The notes beneath the pieces were generated by a model that was given only the letters and a program-made list of their open reading frames with translations, was not told where the DNA came from and searched no databases. This document shows positions 44,909 to 55,306 of a stretch of DNA of 64,000 bases, piece by piece; the first letter of the stretch is position 1; the number at the start of each line of letters is the position of its first letter. Location of the stretch: NCBI GenBank assembly GCA_964059195.1, contig CAXKWD010000007.1, positions 62,434,705-62,498,704 on the forward strand. Reading direction: 5' to 3'. The stretch comes from Ectobius pallidus. Lineage: Eukaryota > Arthropoda > Insecta > Blattodea > Ectobiidae. The translations under genes were made by a program, and so were the position numbers.

Positions 44909-46276
44909 TTAGTATTCAATGTTCTCGATATACTTCTTCAGGGCTATTTTGTAACATCCACATTCTTTATCTAGCACTGTGTGGTTGACGTCTACAGGCT
45001 GTGTTTGGTTATACTTGTTATAATTTATGCAGTTTATGCATTTATTTTCTCCCTTCGGAGCTACACATTCACGTAGGGTGTGATTACCCGCACAGAGTGG
45101 GCAAGTTTGCTGGCTTTTGCAATCCTGAGCTCGATGGTTAAACTTGTTACATTTGAAGCACCTATTTATTTTTAAATAGTCGTCAGTTGTGCACATGCTC
45201 CAACCTAGTTTTATCTTTCCGCCTAGTAGCTTCTTTCTAGCTGCCGATGTGACTTCTATTACCAAATTAGTGTTTTTCTTTCTGTCTTTGAATGAGAATT
45301 TCGGTTCGACTTCACTAGTTTGCAAATTTAGCTCCTCGTTCTGTTCTATGATTGCTTTCCCCAAACTCTCCAGATCCTTTTCCTCGGGAACATTGTACAC
45401 AATTAGGCGAGGTTCTCTCAACTTGGCTCCAGTCGCCTCCATTTCGTCGCCACACTTCTCGTTGATGTTGTTACAAATTGTATCGATTTCATTTCTTGTA
45501 CCTGCCTGTATTAAGAGGTTCCCATTCCTCAGAGGTTTCAGAGCACTTACTCCTACCTTCATATCAGTAGGGTTTATTTTAGTTTTAATTACAGTCTTGA
45601 TGTATTCTGTTGATTGGTTGTTTTTTGATTTAACAATTAGACTGTATTTCCTTGGCCCTTCTACTTTCTGTCTACTATTACCCACTGTTCTCCAATGCAA
45701 AGAACTTCCCTGTGAGGAATGCAAGGAATGTGACCGTTGCGCGCGCAAGCATGCTGGCGACCAATAAGAATCTGCCTAGCCACCTGTGATGGTACCCCTC
45801 ACCTCCTCCTTCTCCACCGGAGCAATATATCGCCTCTTGCCCCTCAAATCAGAAATGCACCCCGCAGGGAAGTACTCTGCTTTGGAGTACAGTACTATGT
45901 CAGAATATAAGGGTCTATTGGATATTCCTGTCCCTTCTTTTGATTTTTCCGTTTCATGCTTTTTATTTTCCAAACTCTTAATTTTTTCATCTTTCACTGA
46001 CATTGTATTCATTATGTTGTTGAACAATTTCCTAAGAAGGCTTATTGAGTTGGTGATATCTTCTTTTAAATCTTTTCTCATTTTAGCGCCTTTCTCATTG
46101 ACGTTCAGAAGTAGCGTCTTAAGGCAGTTCTCAATTTCGTCGCCAGGATCGTTCTCCATATTACATCGATGTTGTGAACAACTACTATCTCTGGTGACGC
46201 GCGGCTCCAATGCTTTATGATCTCTATGGCTCTCACCACGCGGTTGTCGCGCGGGTTCAGCGTTGCCGCCGTTCAT
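44909..46276 (-). pseudogene. LINE ORF1 (gag-like), one in-frame stop
   Basis: From ATG at 46276 to TAA at 44911-44909 the frame is single, 455 residues, except for one TAG at 45778-45776 (codon 167). The first half has a charged, helix-forming stretch (MRKDLKEDITNSISLLRKLF) likely to be a coiled coil. The second half has a gag-type middle (LIVYNVPEEKDLESLG) and zinc knuckles CFKCNKFNHRAQDC and CPLCAGNHTLREC, then further Cys/His. The product would bind LINE RNA in a ribonucleoprotein. I chose 46276 because it is the first ATG; upstream codons are not ATG. Confidence 0.8.
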
Positions 46277-46754
46277 AACCTCCAACAATTTATTGCGTTT
46301 AACTTCTGCACTTTTGGCTTAGTATTGTCACGAATACCGAAAATTATTATTTACAGATTAAGTACTAACCTTTATTTATTCTTTGTGACTCCGCAATACT
46401 AGCGAGGATTCCCACAATTCTACTGTTACCTATTAAAGGTGGAGAACATTCAACAGGCACCAGTAATTATCCGCCATCTTGAGTCAGATCCATTGCCGAT
46501 GTTATTGATGTAGATAGGAGGTGGTTTAACAGATTTAACCTGGGAGTTATTTCTATTATCTTCGTGACTCATATTTTCGTTGCATTCGTCCTGGATTAGA
46601 TTACTCAGTGGTTCAAAAGGATTGGTGTAGAATATGAAGACGTAGCCTAGTAGGACAAATTGTCCGTGCGAAATCTTTTAGTCGCTTTGTTGTTAGTATG
46701 ATTTCCATTTGTTTCGATCATGGTATCATAAGCGCAATAATAAGTGCTTTTATC

Positions 46755-48220
46755 CAGTGGCGTAGCGTAGGGTAGACTTTGAGACTGAGTTTACCTAAAT
46801 AATATAAGAAAATAAGTGGATTCATAAACAAACCAAATAAAGGCAGAATCAACCAAGTCATTAATCATCATAAACTCATTAGCCCTGTGAACAGAATATT
46901 TTATCGCCGCTGCATACCCCAACCCCTCCTGCTATTATACGTCTACTTGTGGTGCTGTGTGCTTAGGCAGCATCGAAATCTCAGGATGCGGCATTAAAGG
47001 CGAGCTGAGACTGAGCGATGGTCCAGACAGTCGAGTCTCATTTAAGTGTGAGATATATGACTTCTCCCACTAAACGTTAACCTACTCGATGCGAAGACAG
47101 GCCAATTTGTTACGCAAGAACGGCATAAAGTCACCACCAAAGAGACTGGAGAGAATTTTGAGAACCCTATTCTCTTCAGGTACCCACTCGCTTGAAGAGC
47201 GCCCGAGCCAGAAGCCGGACAATAGAATGAATAAGGGAAAAGTACATTAAAGGCTAGTATACACGACGAAATTAGGTTTCGTAACTGAGTTTCGCAACTG
47301 TTTTTTACTTGAATGCGCAAGCGCTAGATGTACTGGCGACAATGAGTTACGACACTACGCAGTTTCGGCTGATTCCAACTTTTCACGAAACTATAATAGT
47401 AATTTTGAGATTATACGCTTATTTAGCTTGTTCGCATTTCGTAAAATGAAATGGAGAAGTGAGGAAATTGTGAAATGCCTGTATTCATACGTGTTTCAAA
47501 CGTTTATATGGGATTTTAACAACTTGAACTTCAGAAATATCATGAAATGTGCGGTCGCATTGGAAAGAAAATGGGTGTAATTAGATTCACGAAATCACTT
47601 TCATGAAAGTGGTACGAAACCTAGTGTCATCGTATAAACTAGCCTTACCATAAACATTACATCCCTCAGTCATTGCTGACCCAGCAATGAGTGCAGTTTT
47701 AGTTAATTTTAAACTTGTGATTATTTCCGTGTCGCATATTTTATTCTAATAAGTACGGACAATTCTACGGATAATACCGTTTTCGACTCTATTGTATGAA
47801 CCAAAATCGTTAACTGTAAGGTAAAAAACCAACTCCCAAGCCTGATTTAGGAACTTTTTAAAAATTTAACCTTATTCTTTATTTTTTAATCTATGTAGTT
47901 TAGTTTCAAATCTAAGTCCAGTCAATTCGATAATAATTAATAATGATTGTGGTACTAATACTACTAATACTAATAGCAGTACTAATAAATAGTACTAAAA
48001 ATAATCATATAATACTATAATAGTATTAATAATACCACTAAAAATAAATAATATAATACTTTTTATAGGTATATAGAAATCAAATCCATGTGCAAAATGT
48101 TAACATTATTTTATTATTTAAAATATTAATATAATGGGAATTCATCTACTATTTGAATAGTTATATATTCATATTTTAAAATCCAATTTACCCCGAACAC
48201 AATGTCAAGCTACGCCACTG
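46755..48220. mobile_element. Non-autonomous hAT element (1.47 kb)
   Basis: The ends CAGTGGCGTAGC and, inverted, CAGTGGCGTAGC are identical over at least 12 bases. Flanking eight-mers CTTTTATC (46747-46754) and CATTTATC (48221-48228) differ at one base. No transposase. It contains a smaller TIR element at 47250-47645. Confidence 0.75.
47250..47645. mobile_element. MITE nested in the hAT element
   Basis: AAGGCTAGTATACACGACGA with TAGGTTTCGTA at the left is matched in inverted form by AAGGCTAGTTTATACGATGA with TAGGTTTCGTA at the right, about 35 bases each with several mismatches. About 396 bases, non-coding. A target duplication is not certain. Confidence 0.55.
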
Positions 48221-48234
48221 CATTTATCACAATA

Positions 48235-48550
48235 AAAAGTTAAAAGGCGAAATCCAACAGGGGGCCCCTTAAGCTCCGCCCACTTGATATTCACATTTGC
48301 ACGGACTGTGTGATGTATTTTGTTTCTTAGCGAAAAAGGATGACCAACTGTCCTTGTATATTGTCGCAAGTGCCTTGTACCCACTGACCTTGTACCCACC
48401 TCATTATATTTCTCGCGAGGTTTGTCAGCCTGTCAGCAGTCGTCTAGCGATATGACGTCACACCTCCAACGTCCAATCAAGAGTTTCTACGTAATACGAG
48501 GACAGAAGAATTCACTGGTATAAAAGAAAGTGCACAATTTTTTTATACCA
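48235..48550 (-). repeat. Dispersed repeat, copy 2 of 16570-16870
   Basis: AAGCTCCGCCCACTTGATAT, GTCCTTGTATATTGTCGC and GTATAAAAGAAAGTGCAC are the reverse complement of blocks in the first copy. Confidence 0.55.
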
Positions 48551-48689
48551 CTGTCCCAAGGTTTTTGGATTTTCCCGAAGTTTATATATTTTGTCACAAA
48601 CACTTCCAGTTATAAATAATATAATAGTTTACTACTTACATTAGAATCCAACACAATATTAGCGTGAATGTGTCCACAAACAGCTATTT

Positions 48690-49095
48690 GCATCGCACTA
48701 TTACATGGAACAAATAATCATGGCCATCCCATGGCCATTCTCTATTCGCAGTTCATAGCGATCGACAATATTTGATACGTTACGTTTAGGATAGAGTGGG
48801 CCATGCAATATTATAGAAGTACCGTATTATGTTATGCTTATTATAAAAGGTATTAATTCATGTTTAAATGCTGTTAAGTGGACAAATTAATAAAGCTCAT
48901 GCAAAGTACCATCTGGATAGAACTTCTGGAATTGAAAGGATACTCTTTAAAAAGTACTTTTGTCTATTATTTCTACTGACAGAAACTGTTATATCTGAAA
49001 TTGCCTTGTTTATCTTAGTTACGAATACTAATGTTAGTGGCAGCTCGCTGAATGGCTGATCTCTAGAGCCAATCAAAATGATTCGGGGTCCGTAC
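48690..49095 (+). repeat. Dispersed repeat family R, partial copy 3
   Basis: Shares ACGTTACGTTTA, GTGGGCCATGCAATATTA and GCCAATCAAAATGAT with 13990-14230 and 17940-17990. Confidence 0.45.
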
Positions 49096-49114
49096 ATCGC
49101 ACTTTACTATAATA

Positions 49115-49890
49115 ATAGACTTGCTTCGCTCGTTGGGGGCAAACCCCCAAACCCCCGCTGAGGTTCTCGGGAAAGGTTTTTAAAAATCTATGGGAGATAG
49201 AGTGCGTGTATTTATTATTTCTAAACTTTCAGAGCCCTACGTGAACACTGTTTGATAATACTGTTGCCCCCTTTTTCGGGGGGTTTTAGGGCTAAAAATT
49301 TAAAAAATAAACTTTTTGGAATTTTCCTGTGGTTTACAGCCTAAAAGCTATATGTGTACCAAATTTCAAGTTTCTAGCTCATCTGGAAGTGGTAAACATT
49401 AATGGCGTATTTTATGAAGTAAATTTCAACTGATATTAAAGGATGAAATAGCGAGGATGATTCATGGTATGTAAATATACAATTCGGCATTTGCCATTAC
49501 GACTGGAGAAACCATGAAAAAACTCATGTCAACTGGGATTTGAACCTGGGAACTCCCGAATGTGAGTCCAAGACGTTACTATCTCGACCCCCGTTAGGTT
49601 TACGGAAATAATCATTTCTAAACTTTCAGAGCCCTACGTGAACACTGTTTGATAATACCGTTGCCATGGAAACCGAGCCCTTTTTCGGGGGGTTTTTAGA
49701 ACTAAAAATTAAAAAAAAAAACTTTTTTAAAAATTTTCCTGTGGTCTACAGCCTAAAAGCTATATGTGTACTGAGTTTTAAGTTTCTAGCTCATCTGGAA
49801 GTGGGCAAACATTAACATCAGTGAGTGAGTGAGTGAGTGAGTGAGTGAGTGAGTGAGTCAGTCAGTCAGTCAGTCAGTGATGCGGCTTTA
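49115..49890 (-). mobile_element. Helitron-like element with internal direct repeats
   Basis: The minus-strand 3' side has the strong hairpin TTGGGGG-TTTG-CCCCCAA followed by CGAGCGAAGCAAG, resembling a Helitron terminus without a clear CTAG. The 5' side has TAATATAAAGCCGCATCACT and a (CTGA)n run like family 2. Inside, 49225-49405 and 49617-49817 are direct repeats (CAGAGCCCTACGTGAACACT, CATCTGGAAGTGG). Boundaries are uncertain. Confidence 0.45.
49425..49610 (-). mobile_element. SINE family C, copy 2
   Basis: The minus strand has B box CAGGTTCAAATCCCAG, GAGTTTTTTCATGGTTTC and TACATACCATGAATCATCC. It lies between the two direct repeats of the surrounding element. Confidence 0.6.
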
Positions 49891-50306
49891 TATTACAGGG
49901 ATTAGCTGCGTCCTGGAATGATCACAATAAGCGGCGTGCACTGTACATAATTTAGCTTATTTCCCCTGTAAATGAAGGAATTTGAAGGCAACACAAACCT
50001 TCCTCTATCTGTAGTAGACTACCTAAGATGCGAGTAGATAAAGTAAAAATCAACATTAGGCCTACCGTACGTGCTCTGTACATTAATCACAATAATGGCT
50101 ATTTTCCATATTGTATAGCGTTTCCTGTCTCCACCTCCCGTTATGCATTCGACTACCTCTCTCCCGTGTCAGGTATTGACCTAATGCAGGCATTTATACC
50201 ATTATGTAACTTCTATGCTTGAACACAACAAAGAGAACATAATTATGACAATTCCCTCATATGATATAAAAATTTTACAAAAGTTATCCAATTTTACTGG
50301 TTAGAG
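49891..50306. other. Unassigned stretch
   Basis: No feature recognised. Confidence 0.4.
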
Positions 50307-50837
50307 GTTTGTGTGCACATCGGCACAGTAGCATTTTCGTGCACATCGGCATAGTATTTTTATGCTTGCAATATCATCGTGCTCATCGCCACACACCCTT
50401 AGTAGGAGTGGACATAGAGACAAAGTTGGAATTACACTATCGTATTGAATGCAATGGAGTTCACAGTAACTGCAAGATAGACAGAAAGACAAACACTTCC
50501 TTTTATTATTATAGATACATACTGTGTACATTAATATTATAATTGTATTGTTTAGAAATCATTCATAAAGTATCTGCCTGCGATTGAATGAGAATTAACC
50601 TAACCCAACCTAATCTGACTTAACCTATCTACGATATCAACTGCCGGTTTCCTTAACCGCGGTAGCTAGGAGGTGCTGCCTTGGAGCCGTGGTGAAGGAG
50701 GCTGTAGGTTTGAGTCTCTATGTCCACCCCTACCCCCAACGCGGTATGTGGCGATGAGCACGATAACCATTACAAGATAAAAGTACTATGCCGATGTGCA
50801 CGAAAATGCGACTGTGCCGATGTGCACGACACCGGTT
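50307..50837. repeat. Foldback with arms of about 125 bases and a tRNA-like loop segment
   Basis: 50307-50430 and 50713-50837 are inverted repeats sharing GTGCACATCGGCACAGT, GTGCACATCGGCATAGTA, CGTGCTCATCGCCACA and GGTGGACATAGAGAC-type blocks. Within each arm the GTGCACATCGGCA unit occurs twice. Before the right arm, GGTAGCTAGGAGGTGCTGCC...GTAGGTTTGAGTCTC resembles a tRNA-derived SINE head with a degenerate B box. Confidence 0.6.
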
Positions 50838-51864
50838 AGAGTAGACGTCCCGTTTTTAACAGAATTGCACCTATCTCGATTAACTGGTTCTGTTGCCCCA
50901 ACAACATTTTAACGGGACGCAAAATATTCCTTATTAGGTAGATTTCGAAGAAATATCTACCTACTGCAATCGATACCATGTCATGATTTTCGAAAAATTC
51001 TTTCATATTTTTACGTTTCATGCCTCCCTAAGTACGAAACCACCGCCTATTAAAATTTTTTGTGTGCATATATATACAAATTAATAACTAGTTTCTCGAT
51101 AGATCTCACATAAGGCGAGATTTGAATGTTTTAAAAAGTGCTCTTTCCTCTTTTTTGCAGTTATTATTGCGGGTTTGTCATGCCAAGGCTAAAGAAGAAG
51201 AGTGCTGCGCAGCGACAATAAATTAAACAAAAAGCACTTCGAAATATACTTCAGCCTGAGGGTCTGCCTAAAGGGATTTTTTAAAATTAATTTCCTAATA
51301 TCTTGATTTCGTGATTTCTTTTCTGTCTGGTCAGATGAGAAGAACAGGTTTAATGTTGAAACTGTTAAGGCTATGGTTATAGATAGAACACATTTTCATT
51401 ATATATCTTGAATAAGTTTCTATAATTTTCGTTAGAACACCCAAAACTTTTGCAGGAAATACAGAACTCACAGAAATAGAAAAGAAAGACTGGTTCAGAT
51501 TTCGCATGCAGCGATATGTAAATAAGATTTTTCCTAAGAAACTTAAATCAAGCTAAGACTTAGGCAAAGATTTAATAAGGTAAAATTATTTTTGGAATCT
51601 ATTTGTAAGGTTGTGGCTTGTATTTTTAGAATAAGTTTGCCACTGACTGTAGTGATGATGTAGTTTATAGTTAAGAATTGTTCCCTTCATTAGTTTCAAT
51701 TAGCATTTAATTATTAAATAGAATATTTAAAACATTTACCTCATTATGGATTCCGCACAACATGTCTGAGTGTACTTTTTTTTTCATTTCTAAAATACTG
51801 TACTCAAGTGGCTCCGGTACTAATTTCGCCACCATCCATTCTTCTCTTTCCGTTTTATTTTCAT
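50838..51864. other. Unassigned AT-rich stretch
   Basis: No gene or known repeat seen. Confidence 0.4.
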
Positions 51865-52070
51865 TATAGAGAAAGAATTGTGATCGTGACAAAAATTCGA
51901 AATCGAGGTAGGCCTAATACCAGGGAAACATGTTTCACAATGCCTAGAAAACCTGGAAAAGTGTTTTTGGAATGATGTATGTTTGTCTGTGGAGATTTTT
52001 AGAGGGTAAACGGTTCATTGTATTTACTTATTTTCTTAAATTACGGATTTTGTTAGAAATATGAAAACTA
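51865..52070 (+). repeat. Dispersed repeat, copy 2 of 905-1130
   Basis: TTGTGATCGTGACAAAAATT, GGGAAACATGTTTCACAAT and GGTTCATTGTATTTAC match the minus strand of copy 1; the long TGTC tract is shorter here. Confidence 0.6.
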
Positions 52071-52132
52071 CAATGAATTTATTGTTGTGAAATGCAGTAT
52101 ACCTGTGTTTTAATGCACATACTAAACCCACT

Positions 52133-52330
52133 CCGTGCCAGGTGGCTGAGGTGAGAAATCCTGAGTTCAGATCTCCAACCTTGTAGCCGGCCAATTTGAC
52201 TTCGGTTTTTCATGGTTTCCTCATTCGTAAAGGCAAACGCCGGGCTTGTAGGACATGTTGGCTTTCCATAATTCGTCGTCGCTATGTCACCAAGGGCGCC
52301 CATACCCGGTGGTAGGGGGGGGGCCGCGTA
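52133..52330 (+). mobile_element. SINE family C, copy 3
   Basis: Head CCAGGTGGCTGAGGTG with a degenerate B box (GAGTTCAGATCTCC), then GGTTTTTCATGGTTTCC and TTTCCATAATTCGTCGTC. Ends in G-rich sequence before an AT-rich tail. Confidence 0.6.
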
Positions 52331-52708
52331 TATGTATATTAATATAATATACATTGTATATTAATGTATATTAATAATTATAGTCAGGTGTTTTTCTTTT
52401 AAGACAATTATTTGAAAGTCAGTTGAGACATAAATTTGCCGAAGTTTTACCATATAGACAACATGGAAGCAGAATCGACAATGGATTAGAAAAGGAGGTC
52501 CAGGGGGTTCGGACCCCCAACAATCAAAACCTAAAATTCTATTTTTGTATTATAAAAAATGTAATAAATTAAACAATTTTTGTGGGTGTATCAAATATGA
52601 TATAGCAGTTATTTTGTTTTCATAACATAATGAGTAGGCCTGTTATTTCCATTGTTCCTTGTGTTATTTAACTTTAATCTTAAACAGTAATAAATAGGCT
52701 ATTATAAC

Positions 52709-53745
52709 TTAGGTAACGATTTCTTGTTTACGTCCGTATGTCTTAGAGTACGGTAAATAAATTTCCTAACTAGTTTTTCAGTGCTAAAATAGCGTAAAAT
52801 GTGATTTTCATTAGTTCAATATTTAAAAAGAAAATTCAGGGGTGGACCCCCGACTTAGGTGACAATTTCTTGTTTAAGTTGGCATATCTTAGAATATGGT
52901 AAAAAATTCCTAACTAGTTTTTCAGAGCTAAAATAGCGTAAAATGTTATTTTAATTAGTTTAATATTTGGAAAATTTTCGAAGGTGGACCCCCGACTTAG
53001 GTAACGATTTCTTGTTTACGTTGGCATGTCTTAGTAAAGTGAAAAGTAAAGTGATCCCTATACAGGCCATGGAGGCCCAGAGGGTTCCAGGAGGTTGAGG
53101 CTCCCAGATTTTGGACATTCGGCACATGAAGGTGGTAAGGTTGTCAGCCTTACGCACCGGCCGCCTTTACCCCCAGGATTGTTCCTGGTACTCATTTCTG
53201 TTAGAGGCTGAGTCGACCCCAGGGCCATAGTGTCACCAGAAGGATTAGGCCAATTGAAAATTCTCAACGACCTCATCGGGAATCGAACCCGCGACCTTCC
53301 GGTTTGTAGCGAAGCGCCTCAACCACTACGCTACGTGGCATGTCTTAGAGTATGGTAAATAAATTTCCTAACTAGTTTTCAGGGCTAAAATAGCATAAAA
53401 TGTGATTTTAATTAGTTTAATATTTTTAAAAATGTCCGGAGGTGGACCCCCGACTTAGGTAACAATTTCTTGTTTAAGTTGCATTTCTTAGAATATGGTA
53501 AACAAATTTCCTAACTAGTTTTTCAGAGCTAAAATAGCGTAAAATGGATTTTAATTAGTTCAATATTTTTAAAAAATTCCGCGGGTGGACCCCCGACTTA
53601 GATAACGATTTCTTGTTTATGTTAGCATGTCTTAGAGTATGGTAAACAAATTTCCTAACTAGTTTTTCAGTGCTAAAATAGCGTAAAATGTGATTTTAAT
53701 TAGTTAAACTTTTAAAAATGTTCTGGGGATGGACCCCCGACCCTC
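52709..53745 (+). repeat. Tandem satellite, about five units of about 143 bases
   Basis: Units start near 52709, 52855, 52997, 53455 and 53598. Each contains TAGGTAACGATTTCTTGTTT, TTTCCTAACTAGTTTTTCAG, GCTAAAATAGCGTAAAATG and GGTGGACCCCCGACTTAG. The third unit is longer because a SINE was inserted. A related GGGGGTTCGGACCCCC word precedes the array at about 52503. Confidence 0.8.
53035..53335 (-). mobile_element. SINE family D inserted in the satellite
   Basis: Minus-strand tRNA-like head: GTAGCGTAGTGGTTGAGGCG with B box GGGTTCGATTCCC. The 13-base duplication TGGCATGTCTTAG lies at 53022-53034 and 53336-53348 and is part of the satellite unit, proving insertion into it. The tail is CTTTACTTTTCACTTTA. 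Confidence 0.85.
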
Positions 53746-53945
53746 TCCGAAATTACTGGCTACTTCATTGTTGCACTTATATTATTATATTATTAATCTA
53801 CTCTTATACAATTCAACGGCCCTAAATAGCGTGCTCACTCGCTCGCCCGCTTCGTGAAACATCGGATATCCTCGGCGATGTTCGTCTCTCGCAGTCTAAA
53901 CTTTCACGAAGAGTACAAAATTAGGAAAACCGTTTCTTTATTATA

Positions 53946-55306
53946 CAGGGCGATCCATATAAAACTGAACACTTTTAAAGGCTTATAACTTTTAAACTAA
54001 TAATAGCATACATATGCAACTGTGCTGAATTACAGAGTACCTTTGGGAGATTCCTCAGAGTAAATGTTGAAAATGTCCTCCACCTGCATCCATACACAAC
54101 TGTACTCGTCGCACCATATTCTGAGACGTTTTCCGAAGCGTATCCTCGTTAATGTTACTGATTTCATTCCTTATTGCTTCACGGAGTTCAGCAAGTGACC
54201 GCGGTCTATTCTTGTACACCCTGTCCTTAAGGTAGCCCCACAAGAAGAAATCTGGAGATGTCAGGTCTGGCGATCTGGGAGGCCACAGATTGTTTGAGAC
54301 AAGACGATCACCGAAGAAGCTGGCTATAAGTTTCATGGAATCACCAGACGTATGGCATGTTGCGCCATCTTGCTGGAAATAACCTTCTGTTAATTCGATG
54401 TCGTCCAGTTGTTCCACGAATGTATTGAAGATGCGACCATAAACCGCAGTGTTTACCTTGGTGTCGTAGAAAATGGGACCAACAATTCTGGTAGCTGACA
54501 CCGCACACCAGACCCCAACCTTTTCCGGATGCAATGGAGCTTCGTGGATAATATTCGGGTTCTCAGCAGCCCAATACCTGCTGTTTTGAGTGTTGATGTA
54601 GCCTGAGAGGTGAAACCATGCTTCATCTGTAAACCAGGTTATGGAGAGAATGTCTGGGGTTGCAATAAGAAGAGCCTGAAACCATTGGCAATAACGCATT
54701 CGCTTTTCCGCGTCTGGTTCTTTTAACTGATGCACTACATGCACTCTGTATGCTCGTAGGCCTGCTTTCTTTGCAGCTCTCTGACATGTGCCATATGAGT
54801 AGCCTGTCTCCTGGCTCAACCGGCGCAATGATTTCTTTGGTGAGTTCACAAAACGTTCTCGAACATCATTAACACACTCTTGACTCATCACAGATCTTTT
54901 TTTCCCAGTTTCGCTGAGGAGAGAGCCAGTTGTCTCCAGCTTCCTCACCATGGATAAAATTGTTGCCCTTGTTGGAATATTGCGCACATTGAATTGTCTT
55001 CTAAATGCCCGTTGAGTTTCAATCAATGACTTCGTACACCAATATGTTTTCACAAGAAAAACACGCTGCTGAATTGAGAACTGCATTTTCGTTTCTGACT
55101 GCAAAACTAGAGACTGAAAACTAATTACTAATAAACAACAATAGTCGTAAGGCAACAATGCATTGATGGTAGGAGTACAAACATTATTACCAATATCGAT
55201 TCTCCCAAAGCCACTGAGATCATAAAACCAAATTTCAATCTTTTATTACTTTCCAGAGGGAAATTATAAGTCTTTAAAACTGTTCAGTTTTATATGGATC
55301 GCCCTG
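53946..55306 (-). mobile_element. Complete Tc1/mariner-superfamily transposon (1361 bp)
   Basis: The TIRs begin CAGGGCGATCCATATAAAAC and are identical for 26 bases, with similarity for about 45. It is flanked by TA; comparison with the two uninterrupted Helitron copies (TTATTATATAAGGCC) confirms a TA duplication. One transposase gene fills the interior without frameshift. This is the least damaged element in the window. Confidence 0.9.
54055..55086 (-). CDS. Tc1/mariner-type transposase, intact frame
   Basis: The protein is 343 residues from the ATG at 55086; an in-frame ATG 24 codons upstream at 55158 exists, but the conserved start MQFSIQQRVFLVKTYW begins at 55086. The N-terminal third (QRAFRRQFNVRNIPTRATIL and MVRKLETTGSLLSETGKK) is the helix-turn-helix DNA-binding type known as DUF4817 in arthropods. 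The catalytic core has FTDEAWFHLSGY (first Asp), GYFQQDGATCHTS (second Asp) and LWPPRSPDLTSPDFFLWG (third acidic residue). Counted by hand, 38 residues separate the second Asp from the Asp of TSPDFF, so a DDxD variant outside classical DD34D mariner. It would bind the TIRs and cut and paste at TA sites. No stop or frameshift, so it may be active or only recently silenced. Confidence 0.9.
   Translation of the reverse strand: MQFSIQQRVFLVKTYWCTKSLIETQRAFRRQFNVRNIPTRATILSMVRKLETTGSLLSETGKKRSVMSQECVNDVRERFVNSPKKSLRRLSQETGYSYGTCQRAAKKAGLRAYRVHVVHQLKEPDAEKRMRYCQWFQALLIATPDILSITWFTDEAWFHLSGYINTQNSRYWAAENPNIIHEAPLHPEKVGVWCAVSATRIVGPIFYDTKVNTAVYGRIFNTFVEQLDDIELTEGYFQQDGATCHTSGDSMKLIASFFGDRLVSNNLWPPRSPDLTSPDFFLWGYLKDRVYKNRPRSLAELREAIRNEISNINEDTLRKTSQNMVRRVQLCMDAGGGHFQHLL

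Larger units (their letters stand above)
40906..46491 (-). mobile_element. Nearly full-length R1/I-like LINE (5.6 kb)
   Basis: A complete insertion: the nine-base duplication ATTGCCGAT lies at 40897-40905 and 46492-46500, a poly(A) tail (plus-strand T run, about 40906-40989 with ATTATT interruptions) at the 3' end, a 5' leader of about 215 bases, ORF1 and ORF2 in the normal order with nearly touching ORFs, and a 3' untranslated region of about 200 bases. Domain order is gag with zinc knuckles, then endonuclease, reverse transcriptase, RNase H and a C-terminal region. RNase H plus the FADD catalytic box points to the R1/I group. The few lesions suggest a fairly young copy. Confidence 0.85.

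Noticed and set aside
45189..46220. Plus-strand open frames opposite LINE ORF1
   Set aside because: Antisense shadows of the gag-like coding region.
49530..49600. tRNA-like B box as a tRNA gene
   Set aside because: No complete cloverleaf; it is the head of SINE C.
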